Source: Algoriphagus chordae (lineage in GTDB: Bacteria > Bacteroidota > Bacteroidia > Cytophagales > Cyclobacteriaceae). Taken from it: 64,000 bases of DNA. The DNA lies in the NCBI RefSeq assembly GCF_003254055.1, contig NZ_QKZT01000001.1, positions 124,001-188,000 of the forward strand, read 5' to 3'. Made by a program: the position numbers and the translations under genes. This document shows positions 42,396 through 51,817 of the stretch, piece after piece; position 1 is the stretch's first letter; every line of letters starts with the position of its first letter. Below the pieces are notes generated by a model that saw only the letters and a program-made list of their open reading frames with translations, was not told the DNA's origin and searched no databases.

Positions 42396-44999
42396 ATGAG
42401 TAAGTCAAAAGACGGAAAAGAAACGCCCTTAATGAAGCAGTATAATGCGATAAAAGCCAAGCATCCAGGTGCCTTGCTGCTTTTTCGAGTTGGGGATTTT
42501 TATGAGACTTTTGGCGAAGACGCCGTTCGAGCTAGCAAAATACTGGATATCGTTTTGACTAAGCGAGCCAATGGTTCTGCTTCGCACATAGAACTGGCAG
42601 GCTTTCCGCATCATTCTTTGGATACCTATTTACCGAAATTAGTGCGGGCGGGGAATCGGGTAGCTATCTGCGATCAGTTGGAAGATCCTAAATCTGTCAA
42701 AGGGATTGTTAAACGAGGAGTAACGGAATTAGTGACTCCTGGACTTTCCTTTAATGATCAGGTACTGGACACGAAGAAAAATAATTATTTAGCTTCTATT
42801 TCTTTTGGCAAGGAAAAGCATGGGATTGCCTTTCTAGACCTTTCTACGGGGGAATTTATGTGTGCAGAAGGGACTTCATCCTATCTCGAAAAGCTGATTC
42901 AAAGCTTCGCACCTTCAGAAATTATTTATTCTAAAGCAGCAAAAAAGCAGGCTGCTGATATGCTGAAGAATGATTTTATCACTTTTCACTGTGAAGACTG
43001 GGTTTATCAATATGACTTTACTTACGAGAAACTTAAAACACATTTTGGTACAGCCAATCTGAAAGGATTTGGTATTGAAGAAATCGAAACTGGGATCATA
43101 GCAGCTGGTGCGATTTTATATTACTTGGAAGAAACTGAGCATAAAGAGATTCAGCATATTTCCTCGATTTCACGTATTGCTGAGGAGAAATATGTGTGGC
43201 TGGACAAATTCACCATTCGCAATTTGGAGCTCGTATTTCCCCAGCACGAGGGCGGAGTTCCTTTGATCAATATCCTGGATCAGACAGTGACTCCTATGGG
43301 TTCGAGGATGATGAAAAAGTGGATGGTTTTACCATTGAAGGAAAAATCTACAATAGAAGAGCGACTGAATGTGGTCGATTTCTTCTATCAAAATGAAGCG
43401 CTGATAGCCGAAATGGTAGATCCACTGAAGCATATTGGTGATCTGGAGCGATTGATTTCTAAGGTAGTGGTAGGACGTGCTAATCCGCGTGAGATCAATC
43501 AAATCAAACGTGCGCTGATCAATATTCAGCCCATTAAAGAACTTCTCAAAAATCAGAAGAATCCTACACTGAAGCGACTATCTGATCAGTTGCATCCATG
43601 TGAGTTTTTGCTGGATAAAATCGTCAAGGAGCTCAAAGAAGATGCTCCGATGCTCACTCATCAAGGTGGAATTATCAACGATGGAGTTGATGCGGAATTG
43701 GATGAATATCGTGGTTTAGCGAATTCAGGTAAGGATTTTCTGGTTCAAATCCAGCAACGAGAAGTTCAAAAAACAGGAATTACTTCACTCAAAATAGCTT
43801 TCAACAAGGTATTTGGATATTACTTGGAAGTGACTCATTCGCACAAAGACAAGGTGCCTGCGGAGTGGATACGTAAACAGACACTCGTCAACGCCGAGCG
43901 ATACATTACCCCTGAGTTGAAAGAATACGAGGATAAAATCCTGAATGCTGAGGATAAAATGATTGCGATTGAGCAGCGATTTTTTCTGGCACTTGTCCAG
44001 GAGACAGCGCAATTTGTGACTCAAATCCAGCAGAACGCCAGAGTGCTCGGTACTTTAGATGTTTTGATTTCTTTTGCACAGGTAGCGATTTCAAATAACT
44101 ACGCGAGACCTAAAATCTCTGAAACAGAAACTCTAGAAATCAAAGATGGTCGTCATCCTGTGATCGAGAGACAACTGCCTCCAGGAGAGGATTATGTACC
44201 GAATGATATTTACCTAGATCACGATTCTCAGCAGATCATGATTATCACAGGTCCCAATATGGCTGGTAAGTCTGCTCTCTTGCGTCAAACGGCTTTGACA
44301 GTACTTATGGCTCAGATGGGAAGCTTTGTGCCCGCATCCTTTGCGAGAATCGGTATTATTGATAAGGTTTTCACGCGAGTGGGAGCTTCGGATAATCTTT
44401 CCAAAGGCGAATCTACCTTTATGGTGGAGATGACCGAGACCGCCAGTATTTTGAACAACCTATCGGACAGAAGTTTGGTATTGATGGATGAGATTGGTCG
44501 AGGGACTTCTACTTATGATGGTATTTCTATCGCTTGGTCTATTGTGGAATACTTACACAATCATCCAACTTTCAGAGCTAAAACGCTTTTTGCTACGCAT
44601 TACCATGAATTAAATCAACTTGCCAGCGATTTCCCAAAAATCAAAAACTTCAATGTTTCTGTGAAGGAAGTAGGAAACAAAGTGATTTTCATGCGTAAGC
44701 TAAAGCCAGGTGGTAGTGAGCATAGTTTCGGTATCCATGTGGCTCAAATGGCCGGAATGCCTAATCCAATTGTGTTGCGAGCAGCTGAGATTATGTCCCA
44801 TTTGGAGAAAGATAAGGCGGTGGCTGAGCAGAAAGAAAATATTAAGTCTATTCCAAAAAATAACTATCAGCTCAGTATGTTTGAAATGGATCCTAAATTC
44901 CAAGAGGCGAAAGATTTGCTTGAAGGAATAGATATCAATGCGATTTCTCCGATTGAAGCATTGCTAAAACTGCATGAGATTAAGAAAAAAATCGAATAG
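42396..44999 (+). CDS. mutS: DNA mismatch repair protein MutS
   Basis: An 867-residue mismatch-recognition ATPase. The mismatch-wedge motif is LLFRVGDFYETFGEDA near residue 29, where Phe and Glu contact the mispair. The Walker A is GPNMAGKSALLRQTA near 621, and the Walker B/signature is LVLMDEIGRGTSTYDGISIA near 700. The C-terminal dimerisation stretch is present. Transcribed alone; the two tRNA genes lie downstream. Confidence 0.97.
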   Translation: MSKSKDGKETPLMKQYNAIKAKHPGALLLFRVGDFYETFGEDAVRASKILDIVLTKRANGSASHIELAGFPHHSLDTYLPKLVRAGNRVAICDQLEDPKSVKGIVKRGVTELVTPGLSFNDQVLDTKKNNYLASISFGKEKHGIAFLDLSTGEFMCAEGTSSYLEKLIQSFAPSEIIYSKAAKKQAADMLKNDFITFHCEDWVYQYDFTYEKLKTHFGTANLKGFGIEEIETGIIAAGAILYYLEETEHKEIQHISSISRIAEEKYVWLDKFTIRNLELVFPQHEGGVPLINILDQTVTPMGSRMMKKWMVLPLKEKSTIEERLNVVDFFYQNEALIAEMVDPLKHIGDLERLISKVVVGRANPREINQIKRALINIQPIKELLKNQKNPTLKRLSDQLHPCEFLLDKIVKELKEDAPMLTHQGGIINDGVDAELDEYRGLANSGKDFLVQIQQREVQKTGITSLKIAFNKVFGYYLEVTHSHKDKVPAEWIRKQTLVNAERYITPELKEYEDKILNAEDKMIAIEQRFFLALVQETAQFVTQIQQNARVLGTLDVLISFAQVAISNNYARPKISETETLEIKDGRHPVIERQLPPGEDYVPNDIYLDHDSQQIMIITGPNMAGKSALLRQTALTVLMAQMGSFVPASFARIGIIDKVFTRVGASDNLSKGESTFMVEMTETASILNNLSDRSLVLMDEIGRGTSTYDGISIAWSIVEYLHNHPTFRAKTLFATHYHELNQLASDFPKIKNFNVSVKEVGNKVIFMRKLKPGGSEHSFGIHVAQMAGMPNPIVLRAAEIMSHLEKDKAVAEQKENIKSIPKNNYQLSMFEMDPKFQEAKDLLEGIDINAISPIEALLKLHEIKKKIE

Positions 45000-45110
45000 A
45001 GGAGGAAAATCATCCATCTGATAAATATATTTATTTGTCTGTAGTGAGTTGAAAATCAATGAAATTGGAAGTTTTGGAAGGAAATACTAAAAAAATTAAC
45101 AGGTGAATGC

Positions 45111-45140
45111 TTGTGAATTTATATCTGACCCTTACCTTTG
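45111..45140 (+). promoter_or_regulatory. Bacteroidota-type promoter of the tRNA unit
   Basis: TTG at 45111-45113 and TACCTTTG at 45133-45140 (consensus TAnnTTTG) are separated by 19 nt, the ideal -33/-7 spacing, about 43 bp before the tRNA-Gly gene. Confidence 0.72.
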
Positions 45141-45182
45141 CATCCACAATTCAACTGGATCACGTTTCAGTTAACAACAAAA

Positions 45183-45255
<73 letters not shown>

Positions 45256-45258
45256 CAA

Positions 45259-45281
45259 AAAGCCCTTGATTCAAGGGCTTT
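45259..45281 (+). terminator. Hairpin after tRNA-Gly
   Basis: AAAGCCCTT and AAGGGCTTT form a nine-base stem around a five-base loop, followed by CTTGTTT. It may act as a terminator or processing hairpin between the two tRNAs. Confidence 0.65.
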
Positions 45282-45357
45282 CTTGTTTCAGAATAAAGTA
45301 GCTCCGGAAAGTCGGAGTCAAACGGTGACAAAATCTATGTCTCTAGAGATAGATTAA

Positions 45358-45441
45358 GCCGGGATGGTGGAACTGGTAGACACGCAAGACTTAAAATCTT
45401 GTGACCGTAAGGTCGTGCGGGTTCGATTCCCGCTCCTGGTA
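45358..45441 (+). tRNA. tRNA-Leu (TAA)
   Basis: An 84-nt class II tRNA: acceptor GCCGGGA/TCCTGGT with G-U pairs, D region TGGTGGAACTGGTAGACAC, anticodon stem CAAGA/TCTTG around CTTAAAA (anticodon TAA), a variable arm TGACCGTAAGGTCG, and T arm GCGGG/CCCGC with TTCGATT. The long variable arm supports leucine identity. Confidence 0.96.
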
Positions 45442-45444
45442 CAT

Positions 45445-45474
45445 AAGCCTCGTAGAGATACGGGGCTTTTTGTG
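45445..45474 (+). terminator. Rho-independent terminator after tRNA-Leu
   Basis: AAGCCTCGTA and TACGGGGCTT form a 10-bp stem with one G-U pair and a GAGA loop, followed by TTTT and TGTGTTT. It begins 3 bp after the tRNA. Confidence 0.9.
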
Positions 45475-45479
45475 TTTAT

Positions 45480-45802
45480 ACAGTTTACTCCAAACTGGTA
45501 GAAGTATCGGATCCCAAAACTCCATTATCGCAAAGCCTTCAGTCTTGTAACATTTTTTGGTTTGAATTTATCTCTCCTCCATAAGTACTACTGACTTTTA
45601 ATTTGGCTTTGCTAAGTCCTACTTACTTTATTTTGTGAAATATGACTCTAGGTACTTTGCTTTTAGTCAAATAACCAAGTTGATCTTCGGATACTAATTT
45701 TTTAAATAATTGATATTAAGTTTTTTACAAAAAATTGGCCGTAGTAATATGCATTAGCTCCTATTATATTTTGCATGAATTTTACATGATAAAACTTGCA
45801 AA
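45480..45802. other. Gene-free stretch between tRNA-Leu and AbiE pair
   Basis: About 320 bp of AT-rich DNA with no supported ORF. Its right end holds the inverted repeat described upstream of the AbiEi-like gene. I found no direct repeat of the tRNA 3' end here or after the AbiE genes, so no attachment site can be claimed. Confidence 0.5.
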
Positions 45803-45804
45803 AT
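45768..45804. promoter_or_regulatory. Inverted repeat at the AbiEi start (operator-like)
   Basis: ATTTTGCA (45768-45775) and TGCAAAAT (45797-45804) are perfect 8-bp inverted arms 21 bp apart, the right one covering the first two bases of the AbiEi-like ATG. Known AbiEi proteins repress their own operon by binding inverted repeats; this is a candidate. Confidence 0.5.
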
Positions 45805-46444
45805 GAACTTGGTAATGGTAGAATTGTGTTACGGGAGTATTGCAATGAAAAAACTCAATGTATTAAAGCGACATTTAAGACCAGGAAGGGTCTATAGAAG
45901 GGATGATCTTATAAAGTGGTCAACCTCTGTGGATCGCCATTTGCAAGAATTAGTAGAAACTGGAACTCTTAAAAAGCTCGCTCAGGGTCTTTATCACTAT
46001 CCTAGAAAAACTGTATTCGGGGACGCTCCGCCAGAAGAAGATGAATTACTTAAAAGCTTTCTCAAAGATGATCGTTTTCTAGTGACCACTCCCAATGCGT
46101 ATAACAAATTAGGAGTTGGAACAACTCAACTCTACAATAAGCGTGTGGTGTATAATCACAAGCGCCATGGAGAATTTCAGCTTGGAGGGCGAAAGTTTGA
46201 TTTTGTACAAAAATATAACTTTCCTAAAAAGGTAAGCCCTGAGTTTTTGGTTGTTGATCTGGTGAATAGCCTAGATAAGTTAGCGGAAGATAAAAACGCA
46301 GTTCTGGAGAGCGTATTTGAAAAATTAAAATCCATGGATGTTTCCAAGTTGAAAAAGTCAGTTACTGAGTACGGGAATACCCGCACTCAAAAGATCTTGC
46401 TTCCGAAACTACAAAACCTGGAAAGTGATGTTTATGCCTACTAA
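45803..46444 (+). CDS. AbiEi-like type IV antitoxin (DUF6088-like)
   Basis: A 213-residue protein with an N-terminal winged-helix region (LRPGRVYRRDDLIKWSTSVD followed by LQELVETGTLKKLAQGLYHY) and a C-terminal domain with NAYNKLGVGTTQLYNKRVVY and a Lys-rich tail. This layout is that of AbiEi-type antitoxins, which repress their operon and counter the AbiEii toxin. ATG at 45803 is used; the more family-like MKKLNVLKRHL start at 45845 is an alternative. It overlaps the next gene by about 17 bp. Confidence 0.82.
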   Translation: MNLVMVELCYGSIAMKKLNVLKRHLRPGRVYRRDDLIKWSTSVDRHLQELVETGTLKKLAQGLYHYPRKTVFGDAPPEEDELLKSFLKDDRFLVTTPNAYNKLGVGTTQLYNKRVVYNHKRHGEFQLGGRKFDFVQKYNFPKKVSPEFLVVDLVNSLDKLAEDKNAVLESVFEKLKSMDVSKLKKSVTEYGNTRTQKILLPKLQNLESDVYAY

Positions 46445-47381
46445 TTACCTCCATGATCATCCTGCATTTAATGACCTGATAAGCATCACAGCAGATGAAA
46501 AAGTAATTGATCCTTATCTGATAGAAAAAGATTATTGGATCATGCATGTCCTTTTTGGACTAAAACAGCAAGCCTTCGAATTTGATCTTAAAGGCGGGAC
46601 CTCTCTTTCCAAAGGGCACAGGATTATTCATCGCTTTTCTGAAGATATCGACATCTACATCAAACCAGATGAAAGCCTAATGGTCAATGAGACCAGTGAG
46701 AAGAAAAATGCCATCAAATCCCGATTGGAATTCTATGATCATTTAGCAAGCAGCATTCATATAGATGGTATTATTAAAGTTGAGCGAGATCATGAATTTG
46801 ATGACACCGTAAAATATCGCAGTGGTGGGATTCGACTTTTTTATAATTCGGTTATAGGTAAGTCTGATGGCATTAAGGAGGGTATTCTATTAGAAGCCGG
46901 TTTTGATACTATTACACCAAATAGCCCTAAAACCATCAGCTCATGGGCATATGACAAAGCCTCAGAAACCAATAGCATAGAGTTTATTGATAATCGAGCA
47001 GTGGATATAAAATGCTATCACTCTGGATATACTTTTGTTGAAAAGCTTCAAACGGTCGTGACCAAATATCGACAGGAAATCGAAACAGGTGTTCAAAGGC
47101 AAAACCTAATGCGCCAATACTACGATCTGGCCAAGTTGCTCGGTCAGCAAGAAGTAAAAGAGTTTATTGGTACCTCAGAATATGAAGAGCATAAATTAGA
47201 AAGGTTCCCAAAAAAGGACCTAGAGATCCCCTTACAGAAAAGTGATGCATTGCTTCTCCCAGATGAAAAAATGGAAGAATTTGAAAAAAGATACATTGCT
47301 ACCAAAGCTCTTTATTATGCTGGTCAGCCGCCCTTTAAAGAGCTTATTGATATTATCCAAAAATCAATAGGACGATTTTAA
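46428..47381 (+). CDS. AbiEii-like nucleotidyltransferase toxin
   Basis: A 317-residue nucleotidyltransferase of the AbiEii/AbiGii family. The active-site motif FDLKGGTSLSKG near residue 52 is followed by RFSEDIDIYI near 69, giving the two metal-binding aspartates. A later motif DIKCYHSGYTFVEKLQTV (near 189) holds the conserved Lys of the family. In studied AbiE systems the toxin is a nucleotidyltransferase that halts growth, often in phage defence. The frame opens at a GTG (46425); ATG codons at 46428 and 46434 are more likely. Confidence 0.87.
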   Translation: MFMPTNYLHDHPAFNDLISITADEKVIDPYLIEKDYWIMHVLFGLKQQAFEFDLKGGTSLSKGHRIIHRFSEDIDIYIKPDESLMVNETSEKKNAIKSRLEFYDHLASSIHIDGIIKVERDHEFDDTVKYRSGGIRLFYNSVIGKSDGIKEGILLEAGFDTITPNSPKTISSWAYDKASETNSIEFIDNRAVDIKCYHSGYTFVEKLQTVVTKYRQEIETGVQRQNLMRQYYDLAKLLGQQEVKEFIGTSEYEEHKLERFPKKDLEIPLQKSDALLLPDEKMEEFEKRYIATKALYYAGQPPFKELIDIIQKSIGRF

Positions 47382-47483
47382 GCTATAAGGACTAACTAAT
47401 TCTTAAATAGCCATCCTCCTCAAAAACAGCCCTTCATACTCCATTTAGCAAACCTATACGAACTTGCCAGCCTTGTTTAGGGC

Positions 47484-47510
47484 TTATTCTATAGAATAAA
47501 TTTATATTTG
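47484..47510 (+). promoter_or_regulatory. Palindrome and -7 element upstream of betB
   Basis: A perfect 16-bp palindrome TTATTCTATAGAATAA (47484-47499) lies 3 bp before TATATTTG (47503-47510), which fits TAnnTTTG. The palindrome occupies the promoter spacer, where a repressor would block transcription. No TTG was seen at the expected -33 site. Confidence 0.5.
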
Positions 47511-47599
47511 GGGCTGAGGCTATTTCTCTTGTGGTGAAACCCATGACATACATTTGGGTTAATTGTTCACCCCTCCATTTCATCCAACAGACATTATTG

Positions 47600-49051
47600 A
47601 TGCAAAACATTCCATTATTTATTGGCAATAAGCCATTTCCAGGAACAGGTAAGAAGTTTAACAATTACAATCCTGCAACTGGTGAAGTATTAAATGAAGT
47701 GTGCAGTGCTTCGCAAGAAGATTTCGAAAAAGCGATCGAATCCGCTAAAGAAGGATTTAAGACTTGGTCTGCCATGTCTCCTACTGAGCGAGGAAAAATT
47801 TTGCATAAAGCCTCTAGACTTTTACGTGAAAAGAATGATGAATTGGCGGTATTGGAATCTCAGGATGCGGGTAAGCCTATTCGTGAAGCACTAGAAGTGG
47901 ATGTTGTTTCTGGAGCAGATTGTCTAGAATATTACGCTGGTATTGCTTCTTCCATGCATGGAGAGCATATTAATTTGGGTGATGATTTTGCCTATACACG
48001 TAGAGAGCCTTTAGGGATCTGTGCAGGCATAGGAGCCTGGAATTACCCAATTCAGATTGCTTGCTGGAAATCAGCTCCTGCCTTGGCATGTGGCAACGTG
48101 ATGATTTTCAAACCGGCGGAACTTACACCCCTTACTGCCTATAAACTGGCGGAAGTATATAAAGAAGCTGGTTTGCCAGATGGAGTTTTCAATGTAGTAC
48201 AAGGAGACGGAGAAGTAGGACAAATGATGACTTCGCATCCAGATATATCCAAGGTATCCATTACTGGAGAAGTAGGAACTGGTAAGAAAGTAATGGCTGC
48301 CGCAGCCGCTACCCTGAAGCATGTGACTTTGGAGTTAGGAGGTAAATCACCAATTATAGTGTTTGAAGATGCAGACCTAGAAGAAGCTGTGAATGGAGTT
48401 TTACTAGGCAATTTTTATACGCAAGGAGAAATCTGTAGCAATGGTACACGTGTATTTGTGCATGCTGCTATTCGTGAAAAATTCCTTGAAATACTCGTAG
48501 AGCGAACCAAAAATCTGAAAGTGGGCGATCCTGCTGATCCAACAACTCACATTGGCGCATTGATTAATCAAAATCATTTCGAAAAGGTGATGGGCTACAT
48601 CACATTGGGGAAAGAGCAGGGAGCAGAATTGATCCATGGTGGCAACCAGGTAAATGTAGCTGGATGTGAAGGAGGCTATTTTGTAGAACCTACTATTTTC
48701 GCCAGTGCCCAGGATGAAGTACGAATCGTAGAAGAGGAAATCTTCGGTCCTGTGATGTCCATACTGACTTTTACAGGAGAGGAAGATGTTTTGCAACGTG
48801 CTAATAATACTCCTTTTGGACTTGCGGCTGGTGTATATACCCATGACCTAAGAAGGGCTCATCGCATGGTGGCCAAGTTGCAGGCGGGAATTTGTTGGGT
48901 AAATACCTTTAATATCACACCTGTGGAAATTCCTTTTGGGGGATACAAGCAGTCGGGAATTGGACGTGAAAACGGTTTGGCAGCGATTGAGCATTATTCT
49001 CAGCTCAAAACAGTTTATATCGCCATGAAAGATTTGGGAAATCCGTTCTAA
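47600..49051 (+). CDS. betB: Betaine-aldehyde dehydrogenase
   Basis: A 483-residue NAD(P)-dependent aldehyde dehydrogenase that makes the osmoprotectant glycine betaine from betaine aldehyde. WNYPIQIACWKSAPALACGN is near residue 151, the catalytic Glu is in VTLELGGKSPI near 246, and the catalytic Cys is in FYTQGEICSNGTR near 280. The overall wording, including VNTFNITPVEIPFGGYKQSG, is of the BADH group. The open frame begins at 47531, but the ATG at 47600 (MQNIPLFIGNK) is the family start. Convergent with the choline-transporter-like gene; no choline dehydrogenase gene is here. Confidence 0.9.
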   Translation: MQNIPLFIGNKPFPGTGKKFNNYNPATGEVLNEVCSASQEDFEKAIESAKEGFKTWSAMSPTERGKILHKASRLLREKNDELAVLESQDAGKPIREALEVDVVSGADCLEYYAGIASSMHGEHINLGDDFAYTRREPLGICAGIGAWNYPIQIACWKSAPALACGNVMIFKPAELTPLTAYKLAEVYKEAGLPDGVFNVVQGDGEVGQMMTSHPDISKVSITGEVGTGKKVMAAAAATLKHVTLELGGKSPIIVFEDADLEEAVNGVLLGNFYTQGEICSNGTRVFVHAAIREKFLEILVERTKNLKVGDPADPTTHIGALINQNHFEKVMGYITLGKEQGAELIHGGNQVNVAGCEGGYFVEPTIFASAQDEVRIVEEEIFGPVMSILTFTGEEDVLQRANNTPFGLAAGVYTHDLRRAHRMVAKLQAGICWVNTFNITPVEIPFGGYKQSGIGRENGLAAIEHYSQLKTVYIAMKDLGNPF

Positions 49052-49054
49052 ATC

Positions 49055-49094
49055 ATTTTGCCCCTTTAGCCCATAAAAGCTAAAGGGGCAAAAT
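49055..49094. terminator. Bidirectional terminator between betB and the symporter gene
   Basis: A 16-bp perfect stem (ATTTTGCCCCTTTAGC / GCTAAAGGGGCAAAAT) with an eight-base loop lies between the two convergent stop codons, with T runs on both strands. Confidence 0.93.
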
Positions 49095-49099
49095 ATTAA

Positions 49100-50692
49100 T
49101 TACCCCATTTTTTTGAGTGCTAGTGGTGGACAGCTTTTCTGAGTTAATCGAGACACAACAAGGATGCTGATTAAGCCACATGCCATTGCTAATGTTCTGA
49201 AAGGGAAAAGAACCACTCCATCAGCCTGAGTCATTGGGTAAGGGATGATTGCTTCGATTCCAAAGACAGGTTCTCCAGCTCCAAATCGTAGAATAAAGGA
49301 AACAACTAATCCTGCTATCGCACCATAGCGATTGGCTTTCTTGTCGAAAAGCGCACAAACCAGTGGTGGGAAAAGAAGACAGTACACCAAATCACTACAC
49401 AAAAACCAAAGTGCATAGACACTTTGCACCTGTAGCGCAATAAGCGTAGCAGCAATACCAATAATCCAGATTACTTTTTTGATAACCTTGGCAAGAGATT
49501 TAGAATCAATATTTGGTTTCAAAAGCTTCCGGTATAAATTCCATGAAGCCATAGATGAAGCCGATAGGATAGAAGAATCCACAGAAGACATCACTGCAGC
49601 GGCGATGGCACCAAGGCCAACAGTCGCTACAATAGGGTTGGTCAGATATCGAACTACATAAGGCAGAGTAAGTGCTGCATCCTCAGGTGGAGCTATTCCA
49701 AGCGCGTTCCAGTCCACCACATTTCCGATCACACCAATCATAATCGCCGGAATAGCAGCTACTAAGCATACAAAGCCTGCTATAATAGAAAGGCGCATTG
49801 CTACTTTTTCATTTTTGGAAGCCAAAACTCTCTGAAAGTAAACTTGCCATGGAATACCACCGAATATTAGCAGTAATGCTGAATCCCACCAGTTCCAATA
49901 GTAATCTCCCCAAAGTTCATTTTTCCAGCCATCTAGCGGAGGAAATAAATCAGCAAAAATTCCTTTATTTTCTTGATAGGTCGCCCAGGCATAATCCCAT
50001 CCGCCGACTTTATCTAAAGCAAAAGGAATGACTAGAATAAGCCCTAGGAACAATAAAGCCATCTGTATGACATCTGTAAAAGCTACTGCCCACAATCCGC
50101 CAAGCGCTGTATAAGCAATGGCGATGGCTGCAGACAAGATAATAGAAGGGACAAAGTCCATTCCTAGCACCGTACCGAAAGTGGTACCCAATGCGGTAAG
50201 AATCGCAGAAGTCCAAAACAATTCTCCTGTGATCGCTGGTAGGCTTAAGGCTGCTGCTACATTTTTGCCAAATCGCTGCTCCAAGGGATCAATCATCGTT
50301 TTGAACTCATATCGGCGCATTTTCCGGGCAAAAAATAAGCCTCCAATGATGAGGCTTAGTGCATATCCCCAGGGTGCTTGTACCCAGGCGAGGCCAGAAG
50401 AATTTGTGTACTCTGCCGTCCCATTGATGTAGCCTCCTCCTACCCAAGTGGCACTCATGGTAAAGATGGCGACCCCTAGAGGCAGGGATCGTCCCGCCAG
50501 CATGACACTGTCCTCTGTGTCCTGACTTTTCATATTTGCTGCATAAGTTCCTATGTAGAAAATAGCGGCATAGAAAAACATCATAGCAATGAATCCTGGC
50601 CAGTAGACAGGTCTGCCCATCCAATGCATAATGGCACCGGCGAGCAATAAAACAAACATGATTATTAAGGAGGGAAATAACTTTTTAAGCAT
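49100..50692 (-). CDS. Sodium:solute symporter, choline-transporter (CHT/SLC5A7)-like
   Basis: A 530-residue inner-membrane transporter with about 13 hydrophobic helices. VAIFTMSATWVGGGYINGTA near residue 75 is the SSS-family helix 1 with the sodium-site pattern. GGIPWQVYFQRVLASK (near 278) and AAVMSSVDSSILSASSMASW (near 362) are conserved in the high-affinity choline transporter group. It faces betB across a shared terminator, so it probably supplies choline or betaine for osmoprotection (inference). Confidence 0.85.
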   Translation of the reverse strand: MLKKLFPSLIIMFVLLLAGAIMHWMGRPVYWPGFIAMMFFYAAIFYIGTYAANMKSQDTEDSVMLAGRSLPLGVAIFTMSATWVGGGYINGTAEYTNSSGLAWVQAPWGYALSLIIGGLFFARKMRRYEFKTMIDPLEQRFGKNVAAALSLPAITGELFWTSAILTALGTTFGTVLGMDFVPSIILSAAIAIAYTALGGLWAVAFTDVIQMALLFLGLILVIPFALDKVGGWDYAWATYQENKGIFADLFPPLDGWKNELWGDYYWNWWDSALLLIFGGIPWQVYFQRVLASKNEKVAMRLSIIAGFVCLVAAIPAIMIGVIGNVVDWNALGIAPPEDAALTLPYVVRYLTNPIVATVGLGAIAAAVMSSVDSSILSASSMASWNLYRKLLKPNIDSKSLAKVIKKVIWIIGIAATLIALQVQSVYALWFLCSDLVYCLLFPPLVCALFDKKANRYGAIAGLVVSFILRFGAGEPVFGIEAIIPYPMTQADGVVLFPFRTLAMACGLISILVVSRLTQKSCPPLALKKMG

Positions 50693-50950
50693 TGGGGGTG
50701 ATTCTTTTCAACCTTGAATATTGACATGCAGATAGGTGTTGGATTTATTCAAGAAATAGAACCCAACAGAAAATAATATCCGCAAAGAGTGATTAGAGAC
50801 ATGCAAGCTACTATTTTTAATGGGAAGGGTCCCTGTAATCTGTGTTTTTCACGGAATTAGGACTTTTAGTGGAAGGATAGTGCTGTGTCTGGAAGCTTGA
50901 GCTTTTGAAAATAATAATCTCTACCATGAATTTTTTGTATTTTCGAACCC

Positions 50951-51817
50951 ATGGAAGAATTGAAATTTCTATCAGCTGATTGGGCTACTGTAAAACATTG
51001 GCTGATCATAGCTGGCATAGCGATCGCCACTTTTTTGTTTTTTCTCTTTTTAGCTAGAAAGCTGCGAACACTATTGAGCAAGAGGCTAATCAAGAGGATG
51101 GACGATGATCTACTAGCGAATTTTCTAGCAGGTATTTTTGGATCAATAGTGCTTCTAATCGGTTTGCTAGTCGTGTTCCGTATCATTGGACTGACAGGAG
51201 TAATCTCAGGCATGCTTGCTGGAGCTGGGATATCTGCCTTTATCATCGGTTTTGCGCTGAAAGATATTGGAGAAAACTTCCTTGCTGGAATTATCTTGGC
51301 GTTCAAACGGCCATTTCGAGTAGGAGATGTGGTGGATATCAATGGAATCAGAGGTCAAGTCTTGACATTGAATCTTCGAGATACTCAGATCAAAACTGGT
51401 GATGGCAAAGATGTATTTATTCCCAACGGAATTATCTTGAAGAATCCATTGATCAATTTTACTATTGATGGATTTCTACGCTATGATTTTATTGTAGGAC
51501 TGGATTACGGCTCTGATTATCAAGCTGCGATTGAAGTGATCAAATCGGCAATTGTGGAGGTTCCTGGTGTGTTGGATAGTTCCAAATTGCCCTCAGTGTG
51601 GGTGACTGAGATGGCAGAAAGTACACTGAATATTCAGGTCACTTTTTGGGTAGATACTTTTGAGCGTGCTATCTCAGATGCTGTGGTAAAAAGTTCGGCG
51701 ATTCTCGCAGTGCTGGGGGCATTAGAAAAGGCCGACTTTAATATGCCGGCCCGAATTGTAGAGTTGAAGAATTATCAGGGGAAGGAATTGAAAACCTCCG
51801 TCCCTAATTCGTTATGA
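50951..51817 (+). CDS. MscS-family mechanosensitive channel
   Basis: A 288-residue small-conductance mechanosensitive channel that vents solutes on osmotic down-shock. Three transmembrane helices are followed by AGAGISAFIIGFALKDIGEN (near residue 92, the pore-lining TM3), FKRPFRVGDVVDINGIRGQV and IPNGIILKNPLINFT in the beta domain. The gene is divergent from the choline-transporter-like gene across 258 bp, in which I saw no clear operator. Confidence 0.93.
   Translation: MEELKFLSADWATVKHWLIIAGIAIATFLFFLFLARKLRTLLSKRLIKRMDDDLLANFLAGIFGSIVLLIGLLVVFRIIGLTGVISGMLAGAGISAFIIGFALKDIGENFLAGIILAFKRPFRVGDVVDINGIRGQVLTLNLRDTQIKTGDGKDVFIPNGIILKNPLINFTIDGFLRYDFIVGLDYGSDYQAAIEVIKSAIVEVPGVLDSSKLPSVWVTEMAESTLNIQVTFWVDTFERAISDAVVKSSAILAVLGALEKADFNMPARIVELKNYQGKELKTSVPNSL

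Noticed and set aside
47434..47664. A 76-residue minus-strand ORF ahead of betB
   Set aside because: It covers the betB promoter and first codons on the other strand and has no family resemblance.
50866..51342. A 158-residue minus-strand ORF opposite the MscS gene
   Set aside because: Antisense shadow of the MscS coding sequence with low-complexity Ser/Pro/Ile content.
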